24,129 nt of DNA from Streptomyces sp. NRRL S-118 (GTDB lineage Bacteria > Actinomycetota > Actinomycetes > Streptomycetales > Streptomycetaceae). The position numbers and the translations under genes were made by a program. The stretch lies in assembly GCF_000716335.1 (NCBI RefSeq), contig NZ_KL591038.1:11162-35290 (forward strand). Direction: 5' to 3'. Below are positions 7,385-15,383 of this stretch, in pieces. Positions within the stretch are counted from its first letter, which is position 1; each line of letters begins with the position of its first letter. The notes below the pieces were generated by a model. It was not told where the DNA came from and did not search any database. It saw only the letters and a program-made list of their open reading frames with translations.

Positions 7385-7993
7385 TCAGGGGATGGCCGCG
7401 GCGAAGGCGACCACGGTGGTGCGGCGTAGTTCGCGCACGGCCTGGCGGGCGACGACGAACGGCAGGTCGGGGGAGTCGTAGCGGACGAGGACGTCCGGGG
7501 CGGGCTCGCCCGGCTCACCGGGGCGGGGGTAGAGCGTTCCCAGTACGCCGATCAGCTCGGCCTCACGCACGCGGAACTTCACATGGCCGTCGCCCAGCCG
7601 CGGGCACAGGCCCGGCGCCGACTCCGCGCAGGCCTCGCACATGGGCGGGATCGCGGTGTGCACGCCTTCCCAGCTCTCCGGCGGGGCGTCGTCGAGGAGC
7701 GGGAGGACCCACAGCATCCCGTGCTGGTCCCGAGCGGCCGGTGCCTTGCAGCCGGCGCAGCGGAGATGCTCCATCGCGTCCCTCTGCCGTTCGGGGTGCA
7801 GCTCGGCGGCGTACTCGGGCTTGCCCGTGGCCTTGCCGCCGCACAGCGTCCACAGGACGCCGTCGACGTCGCGGGCGACGGCGTCCTGCACGGGGTCGAG
7901 GTAGGAGACGCCGGCCGCGGTGACGGCGACGGGACCGGGCGCCGTGTCCTCGCCCTCGTACGGCGTCACGTACGGCGCTACCGGTCTGTCCAC
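7385..7993 (-). CDS. conserved Streptomyces protein with two CXXC pairs
   Basis: 202 residues from GTG at 7993 with AGGGGA five bases upstream. The opening DRPVAPYVTPYEGE and the ending VVARQAVRELRRTTVVAFA resemble a widespread unnamed streptomycete family. Cysteines at 79/82 (CAGC) and 119/122 (CEAC), with a further Cys at 130, suggest a zinc-ribbon-like fold; such proteins often sit beside XRE-type regulators or in phage-like islands. No enzymatic motif is visible. It is first in the run of same-strand genes leading to tgmABC, and its stop is TGATG, which also provides an alternative upstream start for the tgmA frame. Whether it takes part in peptide maturation is unknown. Confidence 0.75.
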   Translation of the reverse strand: MDRPVAPYVTPYEGEDTAPGPVAVTAAGVSYLDPVQDAVARDVDGVLWTLCGGKATGKPEYAAELHPERQRDAMEHLRCAGCKAPAARDQHGMLWVLPLLDDAPPESWEGVHTAIPPMCEACAESAPGLCPRLGDGHVKFRVREAELIGVLGTLYPRPGEPGEPAPDVLVRYDSPDLPFVVARQAVRELRRTTVVAFAAAIP

Positions 7994-8103
7994 GGTGTTC
8001 CCCTAATAGTCGGCGGCGGGAAGGCGAGAAAGGCGTTGTGGCGGTGCAGCCAGCGCAGGTACGCCTCGTACGCCTCGCCAGTGCTGGGCCTGGCACGGCG
8101 GGC
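7978..8103 (-). other. short coding-like fragment without a start
   Basis: Between in-frame stops at 8104-8106 and 7978-7980, one minus-strand frame reads STGEAYEAYLRWLHRHNAF, which looks like real protein, but it has no usable start and overlaps the start of the CXXC gene. It may be the tail of a lost gene. The rest of the gap 7994-8139 shows nothing else I can name. Confidence 0.2.
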
Positions 8104-8139
8104 TCAGCGGTGCCCGGGGAAGGGGGATCCCGGCTGGAG

Positions 8140-8180
8140 GCCGGTTCCGCAGCGCGATGCGTCAGCGCTGCGGAACCGGC
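8140..8180 (-). terminator. 16-bp perfect hairpin at an operon 3' end
   Basis: The arm at 8140-8155 (GCCGGTTCCGCAGCGC) pairs perfectly with 8165-8180 around a 9-base loop. The TGA of the 8162-8650 gene lies in the loop, so one arm encodes the last residues (PVPQR). It has no T-tract, which is common for actinomycete terminators. Confidence 0.7.
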
Positions 8181-8650
8181 GGTTCGTCCCGGCCCAGGCC
8201 GAGAAGCTCGCCGAGCGCGTCGTAGGGGGTCAGCTGCGGCTGGATCGCGTTCAGCGCGTCGTGCAGCAGTCCGGGCCCTACGCGTACGTCCGCGCGGAAC
8301 GGCCGTAGCCAGTACGGGCCGGGCGGGCGATCATGGTGTACCGGAGGGAAGGGGATCTTCATCGGGGCGCTGAGGCAAGCCGCGTACCGGCTGTACCAAA
8401 TCCGGATCGTGCCGGGCGGGACGAGCCAGTACAGCCAAGGCCGCCCGTCCTCGGCGATGACCGGGCCGCAGCCACCGGGCTGCACGGTGTCCATGAGCTG
8501 AAGCAGCCGCTCGCCGACATCGCCGGCCGCCGTGATCACCACGTCGTAGTAGCGGCCGAGAGGCCTTATCACCGGGCTGTCGGCCACCTGCTGATACTTG
8601 CGCACCAGCTTCGCGAGCTCGGCCCACTCCTGCTGCGGGGCCTTCGTCAT
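8162..8650 (-). CDS. conserved Streptomyces hypothetical protein
   Basis: 162 residues from ATG at 8650. The blocks PVIRPLGRYYDVVITAAG (near residue 25) and WLYWLVPPGT (near 70) match an unnamed family I recall from streptomycete genomes; no catalytic motif or membrane segment is visible. It starts five bases after the stop of the 8656-9201 gene, with only a weak ribosome site of its own, so it is probably translated by coupling. The stop codon falls in the loop of a strong hairpin. The function is not known to me. Both genes of this pair diverge from the XRE-TPR regulator at 9439, which may control them. Confidence 0.7.
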   Translation of the reverse strand: MTKAPQQEWAELAKLVRKYQQVADSPVIRPLGRYYDVVITAAGDVGERLLQLMDTVQPGGCGPVIAEDGRPWLYWLVPPGTIRIWYSRYAACLSAPMKIPFPPVHHDRPPGPYWLRPFRADVRVGPGLLHDALNAIQPQLTPYDALGELLGLGRDEPPVPQR

Positions 8651-8655
8651 TGGGG

Positions 8656-9201
8656 TCACGCCTGTTCCTGCGCTCCCGGCCGCGCAACGGTGCGCCAGTT
8701 GCTCGGGACGTGCGCCAGAAAGCCGCCGAAGGCGCGAAAGAAGGTCAGGGCTTCCACGTACTCCTCGCTGTTGGAGCTGACCTGCTCGGGTGCCACGGTG
8801 AGGATGCCCTGGGCGTAGCCGCCGACCACGAGCGCGACGGCGCGCGTCCAGGACGGGCGGTCGGCGAGGTCGCGGGGTCCGCAGGTGTCCCACAGCGGAG
8901 TGGGGTGAACTCGCCATCCCTGTGCTCTGGCGTATTTCTCCAGCAGGTCCAGCGTGGACGCAGGCCGGTACCCGCTCGTCATCGCGTATCGAACGACCTT
9001 GAACGCGCCCTCCGGCTCGATCGCGGCCTCTTGGACTTCGCGGCGCAGGCTCTCCAGCCGGCGGGCCCCCGCCTCCACAGGTCGCCGGGTGCTGCCGATC
9101 AGCATGGAGTGGGCGTGCGCCGTCAACTCGCCAGATCCTGCGCGGACGACTGACGCCACTGGCGTTGCGCAGACCTCGCGCAGACCCGTGTTCGCAGGCA
9201 T
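8656..9201 (-). CDS. conserved Streptomyces hypothetical protein
   Basis: 181 residues from ATG at 9201, preceded by a GGAGG box at ideal spacing. The centre reads ESLRREVQEAAIEPEGAFK, then LLEKYARAQGWRVH, a helical part followed by a pattern reminiscent of the small resolvase-like proteins common beside XRE regulators in Streptomyces; there is no convincing catalytic Ser in the expected place, so I do not call it a recombinase. C-terminal codons have ordinary high GC3. It is first in a two-gene operon with the 8162-8650 gene. The promoter must lie in the 237-bp divergent gap. The longer upstream frame to 9456 overlaps the regulator start and is rejected. Confidence 0.7.
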   Translation of the reverse strand: MPANTGLREVCATPVASVVRAGSGELTAHAHSMLIGSTRRPVEAGARRLESLRREVQEAAIEPEGAFKVVRYAMTSGYRPASTLDLLEKYARAQGWRVHPTPLWDTCGPRDLADRPSWTRAVALVVGGYAQGILTVAPEQVSSNSEEYVEALTFFRAFGGFLAHVPSNWRTVARPGAQEQA

Positions 9202-9438
9202 AGATGGACCTCCAGTGTGTGCGGTGGCGGGCCCGCCGGTAAACGGCATGACGGACCCGCCGTCACGGGGGAGTGACAACCGCTGCGAGGTGAACGTCGC
9301 CCGGAGCGGCATGGGTAGAGCAAACCGCTGCACGGGAGCGTCGGACAGGCAATTTGTGCGGGTACTTCGAAGCGTGGAACCGGCAATTTTTACCTTCGAT
9401 GGGTCACACCATGCCGTTGGCGTCGCTACCGTGGGTGT
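9202..9438. promoter_or_regulatory. divergent promoter region
   Basis: This gap separates the minus-strand pair from the XRE regulator. It contains two copies of AACCGCTGC (about 9279 and 9330) and two of GGCAATTT (about 9348 and 9382), with an AT-richer patch near 9380-9400. These could be operator or promoter elements; no clear -10/-35 pair can be fixed by eye. No ORF with coding character is present. Confidence 0.45.
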
Positions 9439-10758
9439 ATGACAGCCAACGTCCATCTGGCGTCGTACATGGAGAAGGCGGGGCTGAAGCAGTCCGAGCT
9501 AGCTGATCGCCTGAACGCCAGGATCGGGGAGTTAACCGGCACCCAGGGCAAGCTCCAGGACCGCCATGTACGCAACTGGCTCACCGGAAAAACCCGCTGG
9601 CCGCAGAAGAGACAGCGGCTCGCTCTCGAAGCAGAATTCGGAGTCAGCGCCGAGGAACTGGGGTTCGCCCCGCGTGCTCCCCAGAAGGGAGCCACCCCCG
9701 ATACCTCTTCCTCGCCGCTCGTACCTGCAACACATGAGCCACCGGAGGACCCCGTGAGGCGACGAACCTTCACCACATCAGCCGCCTCGATAGGGGTCGC
9801 GGCCCTGCTACCGGCCGCGCCAGCGAGCGCACGGCCTCGGGTCGGCATGGCCGACGTTGACCGGCTGGAGCAGGAGTTCGCCAAGCTGGTCGCGAAGGAC
9901 AACGCCGACGGCGGGACCGTGAAGCTGGAGACGCGAGCCCTCGCCTTCGCCCACCACGCCATGGAGAGGCAAGCCGTCGGTACGGCCACTCAGCGCGTAC
10001 GGTCCCGCCTCTACCAGCTCGCGGCAGCATTCACCGGAACCGCCCTGTGGGCCGCAGTCGATGCCCATCAGTCAGAGCGCGCCCAGCGTCATCTCGAGCG
10101 CGCCCTGCACCTCGCACGGCTTTCCGGCAATCCTGAGGTAGAGCTCAGGCTGTGGGGACATGCAGCCCTCTTGGCGTCACAGAGGCGAAGCATGCACGAG
10201 GCCGTGGCAGCCGCTGAGAGGGCGCGCAGCTCCTCAGCCTGCCGTCGCGACGCCCTTTACCGCTCCCTGGCCGCCGCCCGGCTCGCCGGCGTCACAGCAC
10301 AGGCAGGAGACAGCAAGGTAGCGTTGCGAGCACTGGACAATGCGCGCCTCGCCTTCGATCGTGCTGACCCTGCCGCCGCCCGCCCGGCGTGGATCGGCTT
10401 CTATGACGCCGCTGAACTCGAAGGATTGTCCGCGCTCGTGATGGCCCGCATCGGTCGGCATGGCGAGGCCGAAGCCCATCTGCACCGCACGCTCTTCGCG
10501 CTGCGCCCTGATTACCAGCGCAACCGCACGTACTACACCGTCATCCTCGCGCTCTCGCAGCTTCGTCAGGGTGAAGCCGAGCAGGCATGCGCGACCGCCC
10601 TGACAGCCCTCTCCGAACAACCGAGTGATTCACTGGGTGGGCGCACTGGACGGCTGATCGCCCAGTTCGACCGGGAGGTGGCAGCTGCCGCCCCGGCAGC
10701 ACAGTTCGTACACGAATGGACGGCCCGCTACACCCAGCGAGAGGGACAGCACCTGTGA
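9439..10758 (+). CDS. XRE-family regulator with TPR-like C-terminal domain
   Basis: 439 residues. An N-terminal helix-turn-helix (about residues 7-75: LASYMEKAGLKQSELADRL, then RHVRNWLTGKTRWP) is followed by a Pro/Ser linker, an internal RRRTFTTSAASIGVAALLPAAPASA stretch (108-132) that resembles a twin-arginine signal but sits mid-protein, and a helical repeat domain (about 190-430) with TPR-like units such as AQRHLERALHLARLSG. Streptomyces has many such regulators; the repeat part may sense a peptide or partner. Leu32 is encoded by TTA (9532-9534), so translation may depend on the bldA tRNA. There is almost no Shine-Dalgarno site, and the transcript may be nearly leaderless. It overlaps the GNAT gene by GTGA. 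Confidence 0.82.
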   Translation: MTANVHLASYMEKAGLKQSELADRLNARIGELTGTQGKLQDRHVRNWLTGKTRWPQKRQRLALEAEFGVSAEELGFAPRAPQKGATPDTSSSPLVPATHEPPEDPVRRRTFTTSAASIGVAALLPAAPASARPRVGMADVDRLEQEFAKLVAKDNADGGTVKLETRALAFAHHAMERQAVGTATQRVRSRLYQLAAAFTGTALWAAVDAHQSERAQRHLERALHLARLSGNPEVELRLWGHAALLASQRRSMHEAVAAAERARSSSACRRDALYRSLAAARLAGVTAQAGDSKVALRALDNARLAFDRADPAAARPAWIGFYDAAELEGLSALVMARIGRHGEAEAHLHRTLFALRPDYQRNRTYYTVILALSQLRQGEAEQACATALTALSEQPSDSLGGRTGRLIAQFDREVAAAAPAAQFVHEWTARYTQREGQHL

Positions 10759-11309
10759 CGGTCGATATTAGCCAAGCCACCGCAGACCTTCTCCCGGCGA
10801 TCCGGCAGGACATCCTCGACATCCACGACGAGGTACGGCACCGCGACTTCGGCCTCACCGGCGACTTCTACACGGTGGAGCGGTTCGACGAACGCCTCAC
10901 GATGTACGCTGCGCGGCCAGGGTGGACAGCCGTGATCGGCTACGAGAACAACGAGCCAGTCGGATTCTGCTTTGGCGTACCGCTCGGTCCCGACACCAAG
11001 TGGTGGACCACCATGAAGGACCCCTTGCCGGTCGACTTCACCAACGAAGACGGCAAGCGCACCGTCGCCCTCAACGAGATCGTGGTCCGCAAGCCCTGGC
11101 GCGGCAGCGGTGTTGCCTGGCAGCTACATGAAGCCTGGCTCTCACAGCGGGAGGAGGAGCGCGTCACCCTGCTCGTCAATCCAGCGGCGGGTGATGGCGC
11201 GGTTCAAGCTGTGTACGAGGCCTGGGGTTACCGGAAGATCGGCGAGCAGCAGCCGTTCCCCGACTCGCCTGTCTTCGCGGTCATGATGCGCGTCGTTCGT
11301 ACGGCGTGA
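10755..11309 (+). CDS. GNAT family N-acetyltransferase
   Basis: 184 residues from GTG at 10755, which overlaps the regulator stop as GTGA. The fold signature is clear: WTAVIGYENNEPVGFCFGVPLG (beta strands 2-3), ALNEIVVRKPWRGSGVAWQLHEAWL (motif A with the acetyl-CoA pyrophosphate loop RGSGVA), then VTLLVNPAAGDGAVQAVYEAWGYRKIG (motif B, with the Tyr commonly near CoA). It would move an acetyl group to a small molecule or peptide amine; the substrate is unknown. A two-gene unit of XRE-TPR regulator plus acetyltransferase recurs in Streptomyces, so the pair probably works together. Nothing is missing from the domain. Confidence 0.88.
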   Translation: MTVDISQATADLLPAIRQDILDIHDEVRHRDFGLTGDFYTVERFDERLTMYAARPGWTAVIGYENNEPVGFCFGVPLGPDTKWWTTMKDPLPVDFTNEDGKRTVALNEIVVRKPWRGSGVAWQLHEAWLSQREEERVTLLVNPAAGDGAVQAVYEAWGYRKIGEQQPFPDSPVFAVMMRVVRTA

Positions 11310-11310
11310 C

Positions 11311-12177
11311 TCAGCGGACCTGGGACACGGTTACCACCGCATGGCGGGTGGTACCGCTCAGGACCTGCACCTCGAAGTCCGCCGCCGTGGTGGTGGTGAA
11401 GGTATCGCCGGCGTTCGTCCGGCCGCGCGGCCCGGGCCCGGCCGGGATCAGGTGGACGGCCGCGGCGGCGGACAGCGGGGCGGTGAGGCGCTGCGAGAGC
11501 GCGGTGCGGCCGTCCGGCAGCCGTACGGCGAGCGCCCGCGGCCGGGCGGAGGCGCCGGTGTAGCCGACCACCGCCGCGTCGACGGTCTCGGAATGCCTCG
11601 CCTTCTGCCAGATCCTGGATCCGCCCTGGTAGGCCGAGCGGCCCGGCTTCGCGACGACGCCCTCGATGCCCTGGTCCTGGAGGTGCTCGAACCACACCAG
11701 GGCGGTGTCGTAGTCGTCGGTCGCGGGCACGGGCTGGATTGGCGGCGGGATGTCGGCGAGCAGGTCGAGCAGCAGCGCGCGGCGCTCGACGTACGGCCGC
11801 GGCCGCACGTCCCCGAGCGTGGGGTGCTGAAGCAGGTCCTACACCGCGTACGACGCCGGCAGCTCACCGGCGAGCGCGCGGGCCCGGGTGAGCGTGGAGG
11901 CGGCCCGGGACTGCACGGCATGGAAGTCCAGACGGCCCTCCCGCCAGATCACCGCCTCGCCGTCCAGCACCGTCAGCGGCGGCAGGGCCATGCCGGCCAC
12001 CGCGAGGTCCATCCAGCCGGTGACGTCCCGGCCCGAGCGGGACTGGAGCCGGACCGTCTCCGCGTCGCGGAACAGCACCGCCCGGTGGCCATCGAACTTC
12101 GGCTCGTACCACCAGCCGCGGCCGCGCGGCAGCCTGACCACGGACTGGGCCAGGGCCACGGACACCGGACGCTCCAC
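11311..12177 (-). pseudogene. second ATP-dependent DNA ligase, interrupted by an in-frame TAG
   Basis: From GTG at 12177 the frame encodes MERPVSVALAQSVVRLPRG and the adenylation motif YEPKFDGHRAVLF, then DGEAVIW. A TAG at 11839-11841 stops it after SYAV; the same frame then continues DLLQHPTLGD and GIEGVVAKPGRSAYQGG, then RIWQKARH, and an OB-fold end to 11311 (288 residues in all). Everything on both sides is intact and in frame, so a single codon breaks the gene. Relatives usually have an aromatic or small residue at this point. Either the gene is newly dead, the stop is a base-calling error, or it is read through at low level. It is shorter than, and distinct from, the intact ligase at 2120-3139. 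Confidence 0.78.
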
Positions 12178-12200
12178 ACACCCAGCATCCGCCGCCGGGC
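12121..12200. repeat. direct repeat copy A (ligase 5' end)
   Basis: About 80 bp covering the first 19 codons of the damaged ligase and its upstream bases. It is nearly identical to 13098-13178 in the same orientation, with a few substitutions and one inserted C. Confidence 0.8.
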
Positions 12201-12238
12201 CGGACCGGGCACGCGGAGAAACCGCCCTACAGACCGCA

Positions 12239-12783
12239 TGCCCTGCGGGACCAACGTCCTACGGTGCCCGGCCGCCATCCGGACCGCCGCCGATGGGGCC
12301 GGCCGGGGGTGGTCGACGGCCCAGGCCCACCGGTGCAGCACCGCGGACGGCGTCGCATAGGCCCGCGGCGCCGGGTCGGGGCGGGTCAGCCCGTGGGAAG
12401 CGAAGACCCCGGCAGCACCGCCGTAGGTCTCGAAGCGGGCGGGGTCCTCGCTGCGCATGCCGGCGAAAACGTAAGCCCGGCCCGGCTCGACGAGCGGCGC
12501 CCCCCGGGTCGGGGATGACGCGGCCGCTGGTGAGGGTGGCGTTGGTGTTCACCGTGACGGTGCCGCGCGCGTCACCCTTGAAGGCCCGGTCCACCTTCAC
12601 CAGCCACTGCTGCTCCAGGTCCCCGGCCGCGTCGGTGACCTTCTGCCCGAGCCGGCGCACCACGGTGCCGTGGAAGATGTGCGGGGCGGCGTCGGCGACG
12701 TATTCGTCCCGGGACAGGTCCACCGCGTTCAGGTGCTCGGAGACGCGCAGGCCCGCGCCGTCCTCGACCCGGACGTCGGCACG
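12239..12783 (-). pseudogene. TIMP/NTR-like secreted protein remnant
   Basis: The frame reads DEYVADAAPHIFHGTVVRRL, LEQQWLVKVDRAFKGDARGT and VTVNTNATLTSGRVIPDPG, then shifts and continues APLVEPGRAYVFAGMRSEDP and TPSAVLHRWAWAVDHPRP. The pattern xIFxGTVV...VDRxFKG...VxVxT...LxxGRxYxFxA is that of the small secreted actinomycete proteins likened to tissue inhibitors of metalloproteinase. The shift is one extra C in the six-C run at 12500-12505. No start or signal peptide is found upstream in the same frame, and the normal C-terminal end, often a membrane anchor, is missing; the shifted frame runs into the ligase promoter. It is a gene fragment, although the indel itself could be an assembly error. 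Confidence 0.5.
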
Positions 12784-12960
12784 GTCGACGGCGCGTGATC
12801 GCGCTCTGCATGTGCGGCGCCCTTTGGGGTGCGAGCCTACCGCGCGGTGCGCAGTGCACCTCTCGGCCCCCGGGGGAAGCGCACCAGCGGTGGCGCACTC
12901 CCTCGGGACGTCGCCGTCGACTATCCACTCCCGCGGAAAACGGGCCTATGTGGGAGGCTA

Positions 12961-13178
12961 GATCAGGCCGGCCGACGCGCTGTCCTCCCAGCCGTCATCG
13001 ATCTGCATGTAGCCGACCCTCGAGCGGGAGTGGCGGGCCCAGCCACCCTGGTCGGCGAATGGCGATGGCGCTGGCGCCGCGGCCGCGACGCCAGCGAGCC
13101 GCGCGGCAGCCTGACCACGGATCGGGTCAACCCCACGGACACCGGACGCTCCATACACCCAGCACCCGCCGCCCGGGG
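12961..13178 (-). pseudogene. 5' fragment of a ligase gene (duplicated segment)
   Basis: MERPVSVGLTRSVVRLPRG (from 13154) repeats the start of the ligase at 12177 with three changes, then abruptly becomes unrelated low-quality sequence. Another frame across the same bases ends RVGYMQIDDGWEDSASAGLI-stop at 12958, which looks like the tail of a different lost gene. Neither can be a functional protein. Confidence 0.45.
13098..13178. repeat. direct repeat copy B (ligase 5' end)
   Basis: It matches 12121-12200 in the same orientation, 977 bp further on. Both share GCCGCGCGGCAGCCTGACCA and the stretch around ACGGACACCGGACGCTCCA. Homology stops at the left edge of 13098. Confidence 0.8.
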
Positions 13179-13184
13179 GCCCGA

Positions 13185-13316
13185 TCAGGGTGTGTCGCGG
13201 GCCTCTGCGACGACCGCGTGTGCCGGGCCGCCGTACAGCGGCACCGCGGCGAGGGGATCGCGCGTGCCGGCGCCGTGGCGGCGGTCGTAGACGGTGTCCG
13301 ACGCGCTGCTGTGCAA
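13185..13316 (-). pseudogene. orphan C-terminal gene fragment
   Basis: This frame has almost only G or C in third positions and reads HSSASDTVYDRRHGAGTRD, then LAAVPLYGGPAHAVVAEARDTP-stop. It has the look of a genuine protein tail but no upstream part or start; the bases to the right switch to plus-strand coding character. I do not recognise the family. Confidence 0.35.
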
Positions 13317-13373
13317 CGGCGGGAGAGTGACCAGTGTTCGAGTTGCAGGCGTGCCTTCAGCAACACCTCGGTG

Positions 13374-13660
13374 GCCGCCACGAGGTGGACCGTGACGCCC
13401 CCTTCCGACGATGCAGCCAGCCCAGTGCCCGTGCGGGTCGTGCTGCCCGACGACCCGGCGCTCGGGTGGATCGCCCTGCCGTCGCTCGGCTGGCGGGTGT
13501 CCGTCAAACGGGGCAGAGCATCGACGGCAAGCGGCAGCGGGTGGCCGACCGCCTGGAGGAGATGGAGGCGGACGCCGCGCACCGCAGCGAACTGAGGGCG
13601 GTTGCAGACCCGGTGAGTGACCTGTCGAGCCTGCGATTCGTACGCGTGCAGACCCGGTGA
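13374..13660 (+). pseudogene. orphan plus-strand fragment, frameshifted
   Basis: One frame reads PVPVRVVLPDDPALGWIALP and GWRVSV; from about 13505 another frame continues IDGKRQRVADRLEEMEADAA, then VSDLSSLRFVRVQTR-stop at 13660. Together they look like the end of one protein with a helical, charged tail, split by a single-base change in the AAACGGGG stretch. No start with a ribosome site is present. The family is unknown to me. Confidence 0.35.
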
Positions 13661-13766
13661 GCACTGTCTGAGTACGAAAACGGGTGCCGCACTGTCAGTA
13701 GCAGTGACTACGGTGCCCGCACGGACGATATCCATCCGCATGGACAGTCACGCGATTGGAGGGGGT
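13661..13766 (+). promoter_or_regulatory. upstream region of the transfer operon
   Basis: It contains a direct repeat GCACTGTC (13661-13668 and 13689-13696) and the inverted repeat CACTG-TCAGTAG-CAGTG (13690-13706). Short symmetric sites such as this before a tra gene are typical operator candidates for a Kor-type repressor, although no repressor gene is in the window. GGAGGGGG (13758-13765) is the ribosome site for the translocase. Confidence 0.4.
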
Positions 13767-15374
13767 GTGGGAAAGAAGAAGCAGCAGGAGCAGGACGCGT
13801 ACGGGCAAGCGGCAGGCGCAATCGGCGGCTTGGCCATCGTGTTCGGGGTGCTCGCTGCGATCAAAGACAGGCTCGGCTTGTCCTGGCCCGCGACGGTGCT
13901 ACTCACCGTCGGGGTGCTGGTCGCGCTCGGTTATCTGGCCTGGCGGATCCGTACGGCCGTCAGACGCCTGATGGCAGGGGAGGCGCGGCCTGCGGCGGTC
14001 TTGCAGCAGGAGGCGTCCGAGGCCGCCCTGGAGGAGGCCGACGCAGCTCCGGCACATCCGGAGCTCACCGCGGCGCTCGCCACGGCCGGCGCCATAGGCA
14101 GAGACCAGGTAATCCGGGCCGATGAGGTCAAGGTCACCGACGTGCAGACGGGCACGCTGTATGACTTCCTGGTACCCATTGGCCGCACGTATGAAGACGT
14201 CGAAAAGCGGCTCGGGACTGTGGCGGGAAATCTCGGCGTGACTCGACTGCATACCAAGTTGGAGCGCAGTCGCGACACCGAACGCCGGGTGCGGCTTCTG
14301 AAACTGCATGAGCCGCCTTTCACTCGCCCGTTTCCCGTGCCGACCCGGCAGGAAATCGAGGCTTTCCGGGGTGTCCCGCTGGGGCACGATGTCACCGGAA
14401 AACTGGTCGGGTTGGAGACATTCGACCGGGCGTCCCTGCTGGTCGCGGGCATGACCCAGATGGGTAAGACGACCCTCATCAACGGGGTCATTACCTGCCT
14501 GTTGATCGCCTACGGTGATTTCGAGCTGTACTTGCTCGACGGGAAGTTCTGTGGATTGACCCGGTTTTCGAAGGTTGCGACTCGCTACGAGTCGTCCGAC
14601 GATCCGGCAGTCTTTGAAGACATTCTCGATGAGCTGAACGCTCGTTCCGACAGCCGCTATGCGCGAATGAAAGAAGCCATCGAAAACCGGCGGCGCCCAC
14701 CCGCCTTCAAGCCGGTGATTTTCATCGTGGACGAGGCGGCTGACTTCTTTGCCCATGACGAGTCCAAAGAGGGAAGGGAGCAGGCTCGGCGCATCGCTGG
14801 CAAGGCGCGATCCCTGGTCTCAAAATCCCTGGAGTCGAGCATTTCCACAGTGCTGATGACGCAGCGTCCCTCGGACAATGCCATTCCCGTGATCGTCCGG
14901 GATCAGTTCATGTATCGGGCGTGCCTCTATGTGGCATCGTCGGGCACCGCAAAAGTCGCGCTCGGTGATACGTATTTCGATACGGTCGCCCCGATCAACC
15001 CGGCATTGCTCGACCCGAACATCAAGGGTCAGGCTGTTCTCTTCGCTCATGGCAGCTCCACTCTCGTCCGGGGATTCGACTTCAAGGACGAGTTCATTTG
15101 GAGCGTGGTCGATGAGGTACAGGCCCGGCAGCAGGAAGTAATCCAATCGGCACCCGTGTCACCGCTCATTCAGGCAATCGAACTGATGCAGAGCAAGGGT
15201 ATCGATTTCATGCTCACGGCCGACCTGGCCCCCGCCCTCGGCATTGCGGAAGACGATGCGACGGAGCGAGGGAAAAAGCTCGCCAAGCTGCTCGGTGTGC
15301 AAGCGGACCGGACAGCCCAGGGGCGCGGCTACAAGCTCACCGAGCTGCTGACAGCCGCCCGGAGGGCGGCGTGA
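13767..15374 (+). CDS. FtsK/SpoIIIE-type DNA translocase (TraB-like conjugal transfer protein)
   Basis: 535 residues from GTG at 13767, which follows GGAGGGGG closely; ATG at 13740 is in frame but has no ribosome site. Two N-terminal membrane segments (about 16-32 and 41-59) are followed by an FtsK-like motor with Walker A AGMTQMGKTT (227-236), Walker B VIFIVDEAADF (317-327) and TVLMTQRPSD (361-370). The end (about 464-535) fits a winged helix, the part that reads DNA in TraB. Streptomyces TraB proteins pump double-stranded DNA between hyphae without a relaxase. A chromosome-segregation FtsK would be longer. Repeats directly downstream could be its recognition site. It overlaps the next frame by GTGA. 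Codons and GC3 are less extreme than in its neighbours, suggesting acquired DNA. Confidence 0.85.
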   Translation: MGKKKQQEQDAYGQAAGAIGGLAIVFGVLAAIKDRLGLSWPATVLLTVGVLVALGYLAWRIRTAVRRLMAGEARPAAVLQQEASEAALEEADAAPAHPELTAALATAGAIGRDQVIRADEVKVTDVQTGTLYDFLVPIGRTYEDVEKRLGTVAGNLGVTRLHTKLERSRDTERRVRLLKLHEPPFTRPFPVPTRQEIEAFRGVPLGHDVTGKLVGLETFDRASLLVAGMTQMGKTTLINGVITCLLIAYGDFELYLLDGKFCGLTRFSKVATRYESSDDPAVFEDILDELNARSDSRYARMKEAIENRRRPPAFKPVIFIVDEAADFFAHDESKEGREQARRIAGKARSLVSKSLESSISTVLMTQRPSDNAIPVIVRDQFMYRACLYVASSGTAKVALGDTYFDTVAPINPALLDPNIKGQAVLFAHGSSTLVRGFDFKDEFIWSVVDEVQARQQEVIQSAPVSPLIQAIELMQSKGIDFMLTADLAPALGIAEDDATERGKKLAKLLGVQADRTAQGRGYKLTELLTAARRAA

Positions 15375-15383
15375 CCGACCGAC

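Noticed and set aside
6825..7385. Longer tgmA starting at ATG 7385 (TGATG with the CXXC gene)
   Set aside because: The extra codons are Arg/Pro-rich without the leader pattern, and the GTG at 7121 has a clear ribosome site. The alternative ORF at 7118-7354 fits that stretch better.
8656..9201. Serine recombinase
   Set aside because: There is only a weak resemblance; no catalytic Ser and Arg pattern is visible.
12961..13760. tRNA gene or attachment site at the left border of the transfer module
   Set aside because: I looked for a T-loop GGTTCRAAYCC and cloverleaf arms and found none; no integrase gene is present either.
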